Positions 43,826 to 52,940 are shown, counted from the stretch's first letter. The stretch: DNA of 64,000 nucleotides from Paraburkholderia sp. BCC1886 (GCF_900996245.1 NZ_CAAJGK010000063.1:372001-436000); one strand, 5' to 3'. The notes: generated by a model not told the origin, from the letters alone. Translations and numbers: made by a program.

Positions 43826-44851
43826 TTAGTCGCGCGAACCGCGGTTCTTCAACTGGTCGAGCAGCACGGCCGCCAGCAGGATCGCGCCGCGCACGAGGTA
43901 CTGGTAGAACGCGTCGATATTCAACAGGTTCATCACGTTTTCGACCGTGCCCATGATCAGCACGCCGATCACGACGCCCGAGATCGTCGCGCGGCCGCCG
44001 AGCAGCGACACGCCGCCCAGCACGCACGCCGAGATGACGTTCAGCTCGAAACCTTCCGCCGCATTCGGCTGACCCGACGTAATACGCGACGCCAGGATCA
44101 CACCGGCGAGCGCGGTCACTGCGCCCTGAATCAGGAAGATGTAGACGCGCGTGCGTTCCACGTTGATACCGGCGAGCCGCGACGCTTCCGGATTACCGCC
44201 GATCGCGAGCGTATTGCGGCCGTACACCGTCTGATTCAGCATCACGCCGAACACGATGAAGCACAGCAACGTGACCCAGATCGGCAGCGACACGCCGAAG
44301 AACGCGAGACCGCCCAGCGCGATGAAGGTGTCCGACGACACGCCGACCGCCTGCCCGTGCGAGACGATGAAGCCGAGCCCGCGAACGATTTCCATCGTCG
44401 CGAGCGTCGTGATCAGCGCGTTGATGCGCAGATAGGCGATCACCGCGCCGTTCACGAAGCCGATCACCGCACCCGCCGCGACGGCCGCGATGATCGCGAT
44501 AAACGTATTACCGGTCGCGTTGAGCACCATCGCGCACAACACACCGGCGAACGCGACCGTCGACCCCACGGACAGGTCGAAGTCGCGCGACGCGAGACAG
44601 AACATCATCGTGCAGGCGACCATGCCGATCTGCGAGATCGACAGCGCGAGGCCCAGCATGTTCTCGATCGAAAAGAAGTGATCGACGGTCAGCGACATGG
44701 TGGCGAACATCACCACGAAGATCACGATCAGGCTGTACTCCGTGATCTGCTGCCACCATTTGGCTTTGTCGTTCGTCTGCGGAATCAGCGCATCGGCCGC
44801 GCTTTTAGCGGCCTGTTGCGCGAGGTTTTCTCTGGCTTGCATGTTCGACAC
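43826..44851 (-). CDS. araH: arabinose-type ABC transporter permease
   Basis: This 341-residue RbsC/AraH-type permease has 8-10 membrane helices. CLASRDFDLSVGSTVAFAGV, RINALITTLATMEIVRGL, GRNTLAIGGNPEASRLAGI and LNVISACVLGGVSLLGG closely follow E. coli AraH by memory. It lies 45 bases after araG. It forms the membrane channel of the importer for L-arabinose or D-galactose. Confidence 0.92.
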   Translation of the reverse strand: MSNMQARENLAQQAAKSAADALIPQTNDKAKWWQQITEYSLIVIFVVMFATMSLTVDHFFSIENMLGLALSISQIGMVACTMMFCLASRDFDLSVGSTVAFAGVLCAMVLNATGNTFIAIIAAVAAGAVIGFVNGAVIAYLRINALITTLATMEIVRGLGFIVSHGQAVGVSSDTFIALGGLAFFGVSLPIWVTLLCFIVFGVMLNQTVYGRNTLAIGGNPEASRLAGINVERTRVYIFLIQGAVTALAGVILASRITSGQPNAAEGFELNVISACVLGGVSLLGGRATISGVVIGVLIMGTVENVMNLLNIDAFYQYLVRGAILLAAVLLDQLKNRGSRD

Positions 44852-44896
44852 TCCTCCCGTTCCCCACGGGTTGCGGGACTTTCGTCCTGATTAGGT

Positions 44897-46441
44897 TCAG
44901 GCCGCCTGGCTGGCGGCGGCATTCATGACCGCGTCGGGCAGCGCGGTCGAGCTTTGCGGCAACGCGAGGCTCAACACGCTCTGTTCGGTCGCATCCTTGC
45001 GCGTCAGCTCGCCGGAAATACGGCCTTGCCGCATCACGACGATCCGGTCGGACACGCCGAGCACTTCCGGCAACTCCGACGAAATCATCACGATCGCGCA
45101 GCCTCGCTCGGCCAGTTGATAGATCACGTTGTAGATTTCGTGCTTCGCGCCGACGTCGATCCCGCGCGTCGGCTCGTCGAGAATCACCACTTTCAGATCC
45201 GGCTCGGCGAGCCAGCGCGACAGAATCGCCTTCTGCTGATTGCCGCCCGACAGGAAACGGATTTTCTGGCGACGGCTCGGCGTCTTGATCTTCAGCAGCT
45301 TGATGAAGCGGTCGGCCGTGGCCGCTTCCTTCTTGCGATCCAGAAAAATGCCCGCGCGCAGATAGTGGCGCCGGCAACTGATGTTGATGTTCTCCGACAC
45401 CGTCGCCATCGCGACGATGCCCTCTTCCTTGCGGTCTTCCGGGCACAGCACGATGCCGTGCCGAATCGCTTCGCCCGCGCTGCGCACCTTGATCGGCTTG
45501 CCGTCGAGCAGCAGTTCGCCGCCCTTCTTGCGATCCGCGCCATAGACGAGGTGCATCAGTTCGCTGCGGCCCGCGCCCACGAGTCCGAAGAAGCCGACGA
45601 TCTCGCCGCGCCGCACTTCGAAGCTGGCCGGTTGTGCGAGCGCATGACCTTCGATCGCCTTCGCCGCGAAGCGCACTTCACCGAGCGGGCGCGTCGAATA
45701 GTTGTAGATATCGGCAATCTCGCGCCCGACCATTTCGCTGACGATGGTGTCGCGCGACACGCCTTCGAGCGTCTCGTGCGACGCAATCTTGCGACCGTCG
45801 CGGAAAATCGTGCAGGCGTCGCACAGTTCGTAGATTTCGTCCATGCGGTGCGAGATGTAGATCATCGCGCGGTTGTCCGCACGCAGATCGCGCACCAGCT
45901 TGAACAGCACTTCCGTCTCGCGATGCGACAGCGAACTGGTCGGCTCGTCGAGCGCGATCACGCGCGCATTACGCAGCAGCGCCTTGCAGATTTCCACCAT
46001 CTGCCGCTGGGCGATGGAGAGCTTGCGCAGCTTCGCGCTCGGGTCGAGCCCGACGCCCATCGCTTCGAGGCGTTCGCGCACGAAGCGCTTCGCTTCGCGC
46101 TTGTTGACCCAGCCGAGCGAGTTCGGCAGCTGGCCGAGCAGCAGGTTTTCCGCGACCGTGAGATCGGGCACGTACTGCAATTCCTGGTGAATCACCGCGA
46201 TGCCTGCGCCGATGGACGACGCCGCGCTCGTAAAGCGCACCTCGTTGCCGTCGATCATCACGCGGCCCGAGTCCGGCTGATATTCACCGCCGAGAATCTT
46301 GAGCAGGGTGGATTTCCCCGCGCCGTTTTCGCCCATCAGGCCGTGCACCTGGCCGACGTTGACGTCGAAGGACACACCGTCGAGCGCGCGCACGCCTGGA
46401 AAGACTTTACCGATATTGTCAAAACGTAGCGTCGCTGACAC
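44897..46441 (-). CDS. araG: arabinose-type ABC transporter ATP-binding protein
   Basis: This 514-residue tandem ATPase has a first half with Walker A GENGAGKST and LSIAQRQMVEIC, and a second half with LVGAGRSEL (degenerate P-loop), LSGGNQQK signature and DEPTRGIDVG. Start is GTG at 46441 with GGAGGCGAA directly upstream; an ATG at 46495 lacks this. It energises araFH. Confidence 0.93.
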   Translation of the reverse strand: MSATLRFDNIGKVFPGVRALDGVSFDVNVGQVHGLMGENGAGKSTLLKILGGEYQPDSGRVMIDGNEVRFTSAASSIGAGIAVIHQELQYVPDLTVAENLLLGQLPNSLGWVNKREAKRFVRERLEAMGVGLDPSAKLRKLSIAQRQMVEICKALLRNARVIALDEPTSSLSHRETEVLFKLVRDLRADNRAMIYISHRMDEIYELCDACTIFRDGRKIASHETLEGVSRDTIVSEMVGREIADIYNYSTRPLGEVRFAAKAIEGHALAQPASFEVRRGEIVGFFGLVGAGRSELMHLVYGADRKKGGELLLDGKPIKVRSAGEAIRHGIVLCPEDRKEEGIVAMATVSENINISCRRHYLRAGIFLDRKKEAATADRFIKLLKIKTPSRRQKIRFLSGGNQQKAILSRWLAEPDLKVVILDEPTRGIDVGAKHEIYNVIYQLAERGCAIVMISSELPEVLGVSDRIVVMRQGRISGELTRKDATEQSVLSLALPQSSTALPDAVMNAAASQAA

Positions 46442-46548
46442 TTCGCCTCCTTTGCTTCGTAAGAACCGTGCTGCCGGATGGCTCGCTGCAGGCACGAGCC
46501 GGCAGCACGGTTTGTCTCTACTGCTTTCTTCCCGCGATCAAACCCGGC

Positions 46549-47550
46549 TTACTTGGCTGAAGCCAGGCCCATCTTTTCGCGCACGTCGGCGACGTTGTCG
46601 CGCGTGGCCAGCATGCCGGTCGTCAGCGTCAGCGGCGGCGGTGCCTTGCCTTGCGTGATCCACGTGTACATCAGTTCCGAGGTTTCTTCGCCATGGCGTT
46701 TCGGGCTGATGATGACCGTGCCGTAGAAGCCTGTCGGGGTCGGCTTCTTGAACTCGTTCAAGGCCGAATCCGAACCGCCGATACCGATACCGATCATGTT
46801 GTCCGCCTTGAAGCCGCGGCCTTCCGCTGCGCGCACGGCGCCGAGCACGCCTTCGTCGTTCAGCGCGTAAGCCACCCAGTGCTTGTAGTTCGGATTCTTG
46901 GTCAGCGCGATGTTGGCGGCGTTGAACGCGTTTTCCGTGTCGGTCTTCGCTTGCGGCGCCATCACGATGTTCGCCTTCGGGAAGCCCGCGGCGACCAGCG
47001 CATCGGTCGCGCCGCTGGTGCGGTCATGCGCGGTCGGCAGTTGTTCGTAGGTCACGTCGATCGCGCCCACGTCCTTCATGTCCCAGCCGCGCTTCTTGAT
47101 TTCCGCGGCCAGACCGTCGCCGACCTGCTTGCCGATGTTGTATGCCGAGATGCCCATATGCGGCACCGATGCGATCGGCTTGCCTGCGCCGTCGACCAGT
47201 CGATCGTCCACCGTCATCATCTTCAGGCCGTCGGCCTTCGCCTTGGCGACGATGCCCGGTCCGAGCTTGACGTCGGGCGTGCAGATGACGAAGCCTTGGG
47301 CTTTCTGGGCCGACAGGTTGTCGATCGCGCTCATCACCTTTTCACCGGACGGCGCACCGATCTTCACCAGCGTGAAGCCCTTTTCTTTCGCGGCCATTTC
47401 GGCGAACTTCCATTCGTCCTGGAACCACGGTTCTTCAGGCTGCTTGACGAGGAAGCCGATCTTGACCGAATCCGCGGCTTGCGCGACCGGTGCGTTGAAC
47501 AGCACGCCAGTCGCCGCTGCTGCGAGCGTGAGGAAAATTCTACGTTTCAT
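46549..47550 (-). CDS. araF: L-arabinose/D-galactose-binding periplasmic protein
   Basis: This 333-residue substrate-binding protein has a signal peptide (cleavage near AQA, residue 25). Mature text VKIGFLVKQPEEPWFQDEWK, FVICTPDVKLGPGIVAKA and ATGFYG-like TPTGFYGTVI match E. coli AraF in register by memory. E. coli AraF binds D-galactose as well as L-arabinose, which fits the galactose-type catabolic genes around it. A 123-base gap upstream may hold its own promoter. Confidence 0.92.
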   Translation of the reverse strand: MKRRIFLTLAAAATGVLFNAPVAQAADSVKIGFLVKQPEEPWFQDEWKFAEMAAKEKGFTLVKIGAPSGEKVMSAIDNLSAQKAQGFVICTPDVKLGPGIVAKAKADGLKMMTVDDRLVDGAGKPIASVPHMGISAYNIGKQVGDGLAAEIKKRGWDMKDVGAIDVTYEQLPTAHDRTSGATDALVAAGFPKANIVMAPQAKTDTENAFNAANIALTKNPNYKHWVAYALNDEGVLGAVRAAEGRGFKADNMIGIGIGGSDSALNEFKKPTPTGFYGTVIISPKRHGEETSELMYTWITQGKAPPPLTLTTGMLATRDNVADVREKMGLASAK

Positions 47551-47673
47551 GATGCGTGTCTCCTGACTATTGATAACGAGAAGGTATCGGCCGCGTTTTT
47601 TTCCGGTGGCGACGCACGCGGCCAGCGCGTCGTCCGGTGAAGCATCCTGCTGAATCTTTGCTCGCGTGTTCTG

Positions 47674-48453
47674 CTAGTCGTGATACAGCGCCGAGCGGCC
47701 GCCATCCACGGTGATGCAACTCGCGTTGATGAACGGCGCTTCGTCCGAGGCGAGAAACACCGCCGTCATCGCCACTTCTTCCGGGCGGCCGATGCGTTTC
47801 ATCGGCTGCAGATCGAGCGTCGCCTGTTGCGCGGCGACCGGGTCGGCCTGCTCGTTCCACCAGTCGTGCGTCAACTGCGTTTCGATGTAGCCCGGCGCGA
47901 TCGCGTTGACCCGCACGTTGCGCGGCGCGTATTCGATACCGAGCGCGCGCGTCAAGCCGATCACGCCGTGCTTCGCGACCGGATACGGAAAGCACCCGGG
48001 AATGATCTTGAACGAATGCGTCGATGCGATATTCACGATGCTGCCCGCGCCGCGCTCCACCATGCCCGGCAGCACCGCGCGGCAACCGTTCCAGACGCCG
48101 TCGAGATCGACCGCGAAACAGCGCCGCCAGTCGTCGTCGGTCATCGTCAGCGGATCGCAGAACACGTTGATGCCCGCGTTGTTCACCAGCACGTCGAGCG
48201 GCGCGTCGAACGCGCGTTGCGCTTCGCTCACTGCGTGCTGCATCGACGCCGACTGCGTGACGTCGGTGCGCACGGCCAGCACGCGCGCGCCGGTTTCGGT
48301 GGCGATGCGTTGCGCGGTCTGCTCCGCGGTGTCGATGTCCAGTTCCGCCAGCACGACCGCCGCGCCTTCGCGTGCGAACGCCAGCGCGATGGCCGCGCCA
48401 ATGCCGCGACCGGCGCCGGTGACAAGAGCGGTTTTGCCCGCGAGCCGCGTCAT
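47674..48453 (-). CDS. SDR-family oxidoreductase
   Basis: This 259-residue short-chain dehydrogenase has TGAGRGIG at residues 12-19, NNAG, the IASTHSF serine region and Y-x3-K in YPVAKHGV. The acidic ELD at the end of beta-2 points to NAD. It overlaps dgoA by 4 bases, so it is translationally coupled to the KDPGal pathway. It could be the second sugar dehydrogenase, for example for fucose or galactose. Confidence 0.85.
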   Translation of the reverse strand: MTRLAGKTALVTGAGRGIGAAIALAFAREGAAVVLAELDIDTAEQTAQRIATETGARVLAVRTDVTQSASMQHAVSEAQRAFDAPLDVLVNNAGINVFCDPLTMTDDDWRRCFAVDLDGVWNGCRAVLPGMVERGAGSIVNIASTHSFKIIPGCFPYPVAKHGVIGLTRALGIEYAPRNVRVNAIAPGYIETQLTHDWWNEQADPVAAQQATLDLQPMKRIGRPEEVAMTAVFLASDEAPFINASCITVDGGRSALYHD

Positions 48454-49130
48454 TTCTTCGCGCCTGCCCGCGCGATGCGCAAACCGTTGATGTACGCCTT
48501 CGCGTGCGAAGCCGTCACCGCCGCGCTCTGCCCCGGCTTGTACAACGCCGAGCCGAGACCGAAACCATTGGCGCCGGCGCTCAGGAACGGGCCCATGTTG
48601 TCCGGCGTAATGCCGCCGACCGGCACCAGCGGCACCTGCGCCGCGATCACCGCGCGCCAGGCTTTCACCACGTGGCTGCCGAGTTGTTCGGCGGGGAACA
48701 TCTTCAGCACGTCCGCGCCGTTCTTCAGCGCGACGAAGGCTTCTGTCGGCGTCGCCACGCCGGGCGCGCAGGCCAGGCCTTGCGCTTTCGCGGCGCGCAC
48801 CACGTCCGGATCGCTATGCGGCATCACGATCAGTTCGCCGCCGGCGGACTTCACGTCGTCGATGAAACTCGGATGCAGCACCGTGCCCGCGCCGACGATC
48901 GCATCGGCCGGCAAGACCTTGCGGATGGCCGCGATGCTGTCGAACGGCTGCGGCGAATTCAGCGGCACTTCGACGATGCGAAAGCCCGCTTCGTACAGGG
49001 CTTGACCGTGTTCGGCGGCATCGGCGGGCGTCACGCCGCGCATGATCGCGATCAACGGACACGCTTCGAAGGCCGCGATCAGGCCTGCGTGCGGCATGTA
49101 GGGAGCGGGCAGATTGATATGAGGTTGCAT
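48450..49130 (-). CDS. dgoA: 2-dehydro-3-deoxy-6-phosphogalactonate aldolase
   Basis: This 226-residue KDPG-aldolase-fold enzyme has LIAIMRGVTP with the DgoA-type RGV, the Glu in IVEVPLNSP, and the Schiff-base Lys in ADVLKMFPAEQLG. MRGV plus PLNSP separates it from Eda. It cleaves KDPGal to pyruvate and glyceraldehyde-3-phosphate. AAGGAA precedes the ATG; dgoK ends 9 bases upstream. Confidence 0.93.
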   Translation of the reverse strand: MQPHINLPAPYMPHAGLIAAFEACPLIAIMRGVTPADAAEHGQALYEAGFRIVEVPLNSPQPFDSIAAIRKVLPADAIVGAGTVLHPSFIDDVKSAGGELIVMPHSDPDVVRAAKAQGLACAPGVATPTEAFVALKNGADVLKMFPAEQLGSHVVKAWRAVIAAQVPLVPVGGITPDNMGPFLSAGANGFGLGSALYKPGQSAAVTASHAKAYINGLRIARAGAKK

Positions 49131-49139
49131 GGCGTTTCC

Positions 49140-50255
49140 TTATTTCGTGAGCGGCGCGGGCGGCGCGTCGGTTTGCTGCGCGCCGGATTTCACCTGCGGT
49201 TGCACGAGCCCCGCCTGGGTGGCGACGCGCCACAGTCCGCGTTCGGTTGCGTTCCTGACGAGTTCGGCGCGCGTGCAGCCGAATCGCGCGAGCGCGAGGC
49301 GGTAGCGTTCGCACAATGCGTCGTTGCCGATCAGCCGCGGGCTTTGTGCCGCTAGCGAATCCTGCTGCTGCGCGAGGACGGCTTCGAGCCCCGCGAGTTC
49401 ATGGCCGATCAGCAGACCGGACAGGTAATCGGGTTGCTGCTCACGCGACAGTTGTCCGGTCAGGCCGAGCGAGCGGGCGCTGAAGATCGTGGCGAGCACG
49501 CCCGCCTCGCCTTTCTCCCGCGCGATGTTCACGCCGCGCAGGAACGCTTCGTTATCCGGGCTTTCCGGCGTGAGCATCGTGCGACCGAGGATGGTGTGTT
49601 CGCGCAACGCTGCGAACACTTCGCCGGTCATGAAGGTGTGAAAGCGTTCGATCCGCTGTGCCTGCACCACCGCCCATTTTGCGTGCGTGCCGGGCAGGCC
49701 GATCAGCGAGCGCTTGCCACTGTCCGCGGTGTTCGCGTCCTGGCCGAGCGCACCGAAGATCTGCGTTTCTTCGCCGCGCATGACGTTGGGCAACTCGCCG
49801 CGTTGCAACACGCCGGGCACGATATGCAGCGTCGCGCCGCTCGCCGTCTGCACGCGGACGATGCCGGCCACGAGCGCATCGGCGCTGGCCGGCGTTTCGA
49901 CATAGGGCGCTTCGAGCCATCCTTGCGCGCTGCCGACCATGCCGGCTGCGATCGCCGGAATACCGGGGACGGCTTCGAGCCACGGGCCGCAGGCGTCGTC
50001 GAAGGCCGCGTCGAAGCCGCCCTGTTCGGCGCTGCGCGGCAGATTCATGATGCCGGCCGTGGACGCGCGCGTCGCGAGCACGTTGCCGGCTGCGTCGTAG
50101 AGATAGGCGCGCAGCGAAGTCGTGCCCCAGTCGAGCGCCAGCAACGCGGCGTGCTCGAGGCTGGCGCCGGTGGCGCCGGCTGCGTCGACTGCCCTGGCCG
50201 CGGTGGCCGTATAAGGCTGGTTGGCGGCTGGCGTGGCGGAACCCGCTTGCGTCAT
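49140..50255 (-). CDS. dgoK: 2-dehydro-3-deoxygalactonokinase
   Basis: This 371-residue DgoK-family kinase has a 35-residue low-complexity leader, then ALLALDWGTTSLRAYLYD (phosphate-binding loop of ASKHA kinases), GMVGSAQGWLEAPYV, MRGEETQIFGAL and LPGTHAKWAVV. It phosphorylates KDGal before DgoA. It overlaps the iclR stop by 4 bases. Confidence 0.93.
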   Translation of the reverse strand: MTQAGSATPAANQPYTATAARAVDAAGATGASLEHAALLALDWGTTSLRAYLYDAAGNVLATRASTAGIMNLPRSAEQGGFDAAFDDACGPWLEAVPGIPAIAAGMVGSAQGWLEAPYVETPASADALVAGIVRVQTASGATLHIVPGVLQRGELPNVMRGEETQIFGALGQDANTADSGKRSLIGLPGTHAKWAVVQAQRIERFHTFMTGEVFAALREHTILGRTMLTPESPDNEAFLRGVNIAREKGEAGVLATIFSARSLGLTGQLSREQQPDYLSGLLIGHELAGLEAVLAQQQDSLAAQSPRLIGNDALCERYRLALARFGCTRAELVRNATERGLWRVATQAGLVQPQVKSGAQQTDAPPAPLTK

Positions 50256-51280
50256 CGTTTGATCCTGCGGGTTGCGGGCTGCGGAGCACGCCAGCCGAGT
50301 TCTTCCGAAATTGCCCGCGCTTCGCGTTGCACGACGGGAATGAGTTCGTCCATGCGTTCGAGCGACATGTAGGGAATCGTGCTCGCCACCGACAGCGCCG
50401 CCACTACTGCGCCGGACGCATCGCGGACCGGGGCGGCGACGCAGCGGATCGCCGCTTCGTTTTCCTCGAGGTCGAACGTGTAGCCGCCGGCCGCGTAGCT
50501 GGTCATGCGCTGCATGAAGGTTTGCTGATCCGGGCGGTTGTCCGGTTTGAAGCTGACGCCCGCGAGCGCGCGGCGGGAGGCTTCGAACAGCGACAGCCAG
50601 GTATCCGGCGTGAGGTCGAGCATCATGGCCTTGCCGATACCGGTGGATGCCAGCGGCATCCGGTGACCGACCCGCGAGCGCATTTCCAGGCCGCGCGTGC
50701 CGGGGATCTTGTCGATGTAGAGCACGTCGTCGCCGTCGCGCACGCCGAGGTGGATCGTGTCGAGCGTCTGTTCCGCGAGCGATTCGAGGTGTTGGCGCGC
50801 GACGGCGGTGAGCGGCATCTGTTCGAGCGCGATGGTGCCGAGTTCGATCAGCTTCGGGCCGAGCAGATAGCCGCCTTGCACCTGGCGAAGGTAGCGCGCC
50901 TGGACGAGGCTGCTCACCAGCCGGTGCGTGGTGCTGCGAGTCGTGCCGAGGGCCGCGCCGAAAGTCCGCAGGTCGCGCACGCCGGCGGCGGCGGCTTCGA
51001 GAATCGCGAGGCCGCGCAGCAGGGTTTGCGTGCCGGCTTGTTGCGGGGTGATATCGAGCAGCGTGCTGGGCAGTGCGATTTCGTTGAGCACGGGGGGCGC
51101 GCTGGCGCGCGGGGGTTTCGACGTCGGGATGGCCGGTCGCGGGTTGGTGCGGTGCGCGGGGTCGGCGGTGGACGTGGGGGTGGATGTCGGGATGGTGTCG
51201 GGCGCTGCTTCTGAGACGGCTTCTGAGACTTCGTCCGAGACGGCTGCCGACGAGGCGTGAGTTGGCATCGCTTTGTTCAT
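50252..51280 (-). CDS. IclR-family regulator of the sugar cluster
   Basis: This 342-residue protein has a winged helix at about residues 84-150 (TLLRGLAILEAAAAGVRDLR, TTRSTTHRLVSSL) and the IclR effector domain (IHLGVRDGDDVLYIDKI, MPLASTGIGKAMML). A Ser/Thr/Ala/Pro-rich N-terminal extension of about 75 residues is unusual, and the real start could be internal. It is first in the leftward cluster and overlaps dgoK. A 16-base palindrome at 51506-51521 may be its operator. Confidence 0.9.
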   Translation of the reverse strand: MNKAMPTHASSAAVSDEVSEAVSEAAPDTIPTSTPTSTADPAHRTNPRPAIPTSKPPRASAPPVLNEIALPSTLLDITPQQAGTQTLLRGLAILEAAAAGVRDLRTFGAALGTTRSTTHRLVSSLVQARYLRQVQGGYLLGPKLIELGTIALEQMPLTAVARQHLESLAEQTLDTIHLGVRDGDDVLYIDKIPGTRGLEMRSRVGHRMPLASTGIGKAMMLDLTPDTWLSLFEASRRALAGVSFKPDNRPDQQTFMQRMTSYAAGGYTFDLEENEAAIRCVAAPVRDASGAVVAALSVASTIPYMSLERMDELIPVVQREARAISEELGWRAPQPATRRIKR

Positions 51281-51505
51281 GGCGATTCGCTTTGTGTGAG
51301 GTGGCTTTTTGCGCTTACAGCGCGACGCGGAAGGGGCGCTGGTGGCGCAGTGCGCTTGGGGTTAGCGCGGCGCGGCGCTCGCGAAAGGGGCGTTCTGGCG
51401 TTGGCATGGTGTCTCGTCTCCAGTTTTTTTGCTGGCGCTACTCGCGGATGGTTTTTTTCCTGCGGTGCGCGGTTTGGGGATTGTAGTGGGGTTTTGTTGG
51501 GATCT

Positions 51506-51521
51506 CCAATATGTGAATTGG
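51506..51521. promoter_or_regulatory. palindromic site upstream of the IclR gene
   Basis: CCAATATGTGAATTGG: arms CCAAT/ATTGG around ATGTGA, about 230 bases before iclR and in line to control the leftward cluster. The binding protein is inferred. Confidence 0.45.
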
Positions 51522-51596
51522 TTGGTCAGATAGTGGGAATTGACGGTGTAAGAGTGTTTGGTTGGGTTTTTTGATTCGCCGTGGGGTTGGTGGTTA

Positions 51597-51701
51597 TCCG
51601 ATGAGGATCAGCAGGCGCTGATCGTCGTAATGGACGGCCTAGTCAAGCGTTCGCCGATGACCGGGCTCGTGAGCAGACCTTTGAAGAGACACAGGCCGTG
51701 A
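51597..51701 (+). pseudogene. C-terminal remnant of an XRE-type regulator (possible)
   Basis: In frame, SDEDQQALIVVMDGLVKRSP runs to a TGA at 51701. The SxEDQQAL-VMDxLV pattern resembles the end of XRE-family repressors. Nothing upstream in frame gives the DNA-binding domain, so it looks like a truncated scrap left by past rearrangement. Confidence 0.35.
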
Positions 51702-51984
51702 ATGCTGCAAACACTCACGGCCCGCTAACCGCAAATAACTCAGATAAGGAGTTGGTGTGGTTGACGCCAATCTCGATGTATTGCACGCTCAGACGACGCC
51801 GACGAACACTGGCACTTCCGTTCGCCTGCACCGCAGACTCGATCCATTCGTACGGCAGATGCCGCCCAGCCGCCCCCATTCGAGCGCGGCTGTGATTCGA
51901 CAAGTGGGCGTAAATCATCGATCAGCATGGCTGAAGAAAGTTAACACCCCTGCGCCATGTCTACCACCAATTTGCGCCACCAAC

Positions 51985-52019
51985 AAAAATGCCGTTCAGT
52001 CGCTTAACTGAGCGGCATT
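51985..52019 (-). terminator. terminator of the toxin/immunity unit
   Basis: Thirteen-bp stem with one mismatch, AATGCCGTTCAGT/ACTGAGCGGCATT, loop CGCTTA; leftwards it ends in a T-rich run. Confidence 0.82.
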
Positions 52020-52041
52020 ACGGCTGCGGCCGGGTTTGCTG

Positions 52042-52245
52042 TTACGGTGCTCTATCCTTTTTTGCCTGCCAAGCCGAGCGCGACTCATTTAAACTGCGTC
52101 GGTTCGCTCCACCTGCAAACGTTGGATCGTCTGACTGTACGGGGTCATCCTCCCAGCCACACACCTCACAAATTTCATAGTCCCCACGACCGCCAAGGGT
52201 CAAGCTATTACAGCAGGGGCACGGAAAAAGGTCTTTTGGCATCAC
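52042..52245 (-). CDS. CPCC-type cysteine-rich protein, probable immunity protein
   Basis: This 67-residue protein has two Cys pairs: FPCPCCNSLTLGGRG and YEICEVCGWEDDPVQ, then the conserved DDPTFAGGANRRSLNESR tail of the Cys_rich_CPCC family. It overlaps the toxin stop by 4 bases (ATGA). Members of this family are often found after polymorphic toxins, so immunity is the likely role. The cysteines may form a zinc knuckle. Confidence 0.75.
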   Translation of the reverse strand: MMPKDLFPCPCCNSLTLGGRGDYEICEVCGWEDDPVQSDDPTFAGGANRRSLNESRSAWQAKKDRAP

Positions 52246-52940
52246 TGTCTATTCCAATATTCCATTCCAGCGGACGGCTTAAACATTGTTTTCGGAGCAC
52301 CATCTTTGGTTTTTGACGCAAACGTGTTTGTCGCCGGATCGTAATACAGCGTATCGCCGTTTGGTCGCGTCTTGGTCAATGTTCCATCCGGCGGGTTTTC
52401 CACAAAATCCTGCGCTGCTTGAACATATTGCACTGAGTTCTGATATTGCGGGAACTCATCGCCGTGCTTCGTTGAATGGCCGTAGGCATTTTCAGCCGGC
52501 GTCTTGTCTTTTGTAGAGGACCAGAAAGTACTCGCTTCATCTCCAATGCTGCCGCCGTCGCCGTTCCGACTGTTAAGCGTCGTACCGCTCGGCACGTACC
52601 CCGGCGTTCCCGGCGTTACAACCGGCACGGCAGCACACATCGGCGGCACGGCACATACCGGAACAAGCGCTGCCGAACCACCGGCCGCCGGTGGCTTCGA
52701 GTTGCCACCTGGCCCATTCAGATCGCCTGGATCAACATACGGCCCCTGCGGGCCGTTCGCAATCACCAACGCCGCGAACTGGTTCGCCAGGTTCTCCGCG
52801 CCACGTCCCGCGCTCGCGAGTTGATCGCCAATCCAGCCAAGCGCCGAATTCGCCGTGCTGCCCTGGCCGTCCCCGTTACTTGTGCTTCGATTGTAGAGGT
52901 CCGCATTGCTCGCCGTGAATGCGTCGGGAGACTGCTTCAC
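52242..52940 (-). CDS. C-terminal toxin part of a broken CdiA/BcpA protein
   Basis: The 232-codon frame begins at MKQSPDAFTASNADLYNRST. NADLYN resembles the NX(E/Q)LYN junction that marks the variable CT region of Burkholderia BcpA proteins. A Pro/Gly-rich linker (residues 75-140) leads to a compact end domain, HSTKHGDEFPQYQNSVQYVQ, then GTLTKTRPNGDTLYYDP and MFKPSAGMEYWNRQ. This resembles small RNase-type toxins at the ends of polymorphic toxin proteins. Upstream, the frame differs from the haemagglutinin part, so as an isolated ORF it has no secretion signal. Confidence 0.7.
   Translation of the reverse strand: MKQSPDAFTASNADLYNRSTSNGDGQGSTANSALGWIGDQLASAGRGAENLANQFAALVIANGPQGPYVDPGDLNGPGGNSKPPAAGGSAALVPVCAVPPMCAAVPVVTPGTPGYVPSGTTLNSRNGDGGSIGDEASTFWSSTKDKTPAENAYGHSTKHGDEFPQYQNSVQYVQAAQDFVENPPDGTLTKTRPNGDTLYYDPATNTFASKTKDGAPKTMFKPSAGMEYWNRQ

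Larger units (their letters stand above)
51281..52041. other. gene-poor accessory boundary region
   Basis: About 760 bases between iclR and the CPCC gene. 51400-51600 is strongly G/T-rich on the plus strand and contains the palindrome at 51506-51521. 51597-51701 encodes a C-terminal regulator scrap. 51715-51930 has only short frames in both directions with no domain I recognise. A leftward terminator lies at 51985-52019. Confidence 0.6.

Noticed and set aside
43826..48453. Complete L-arabinose oxidative pathway
   Set aside because: No arabinonate or KDA dehydratase or semialdehyde dehydrogenase; dgoK and dgoA point to galactose.
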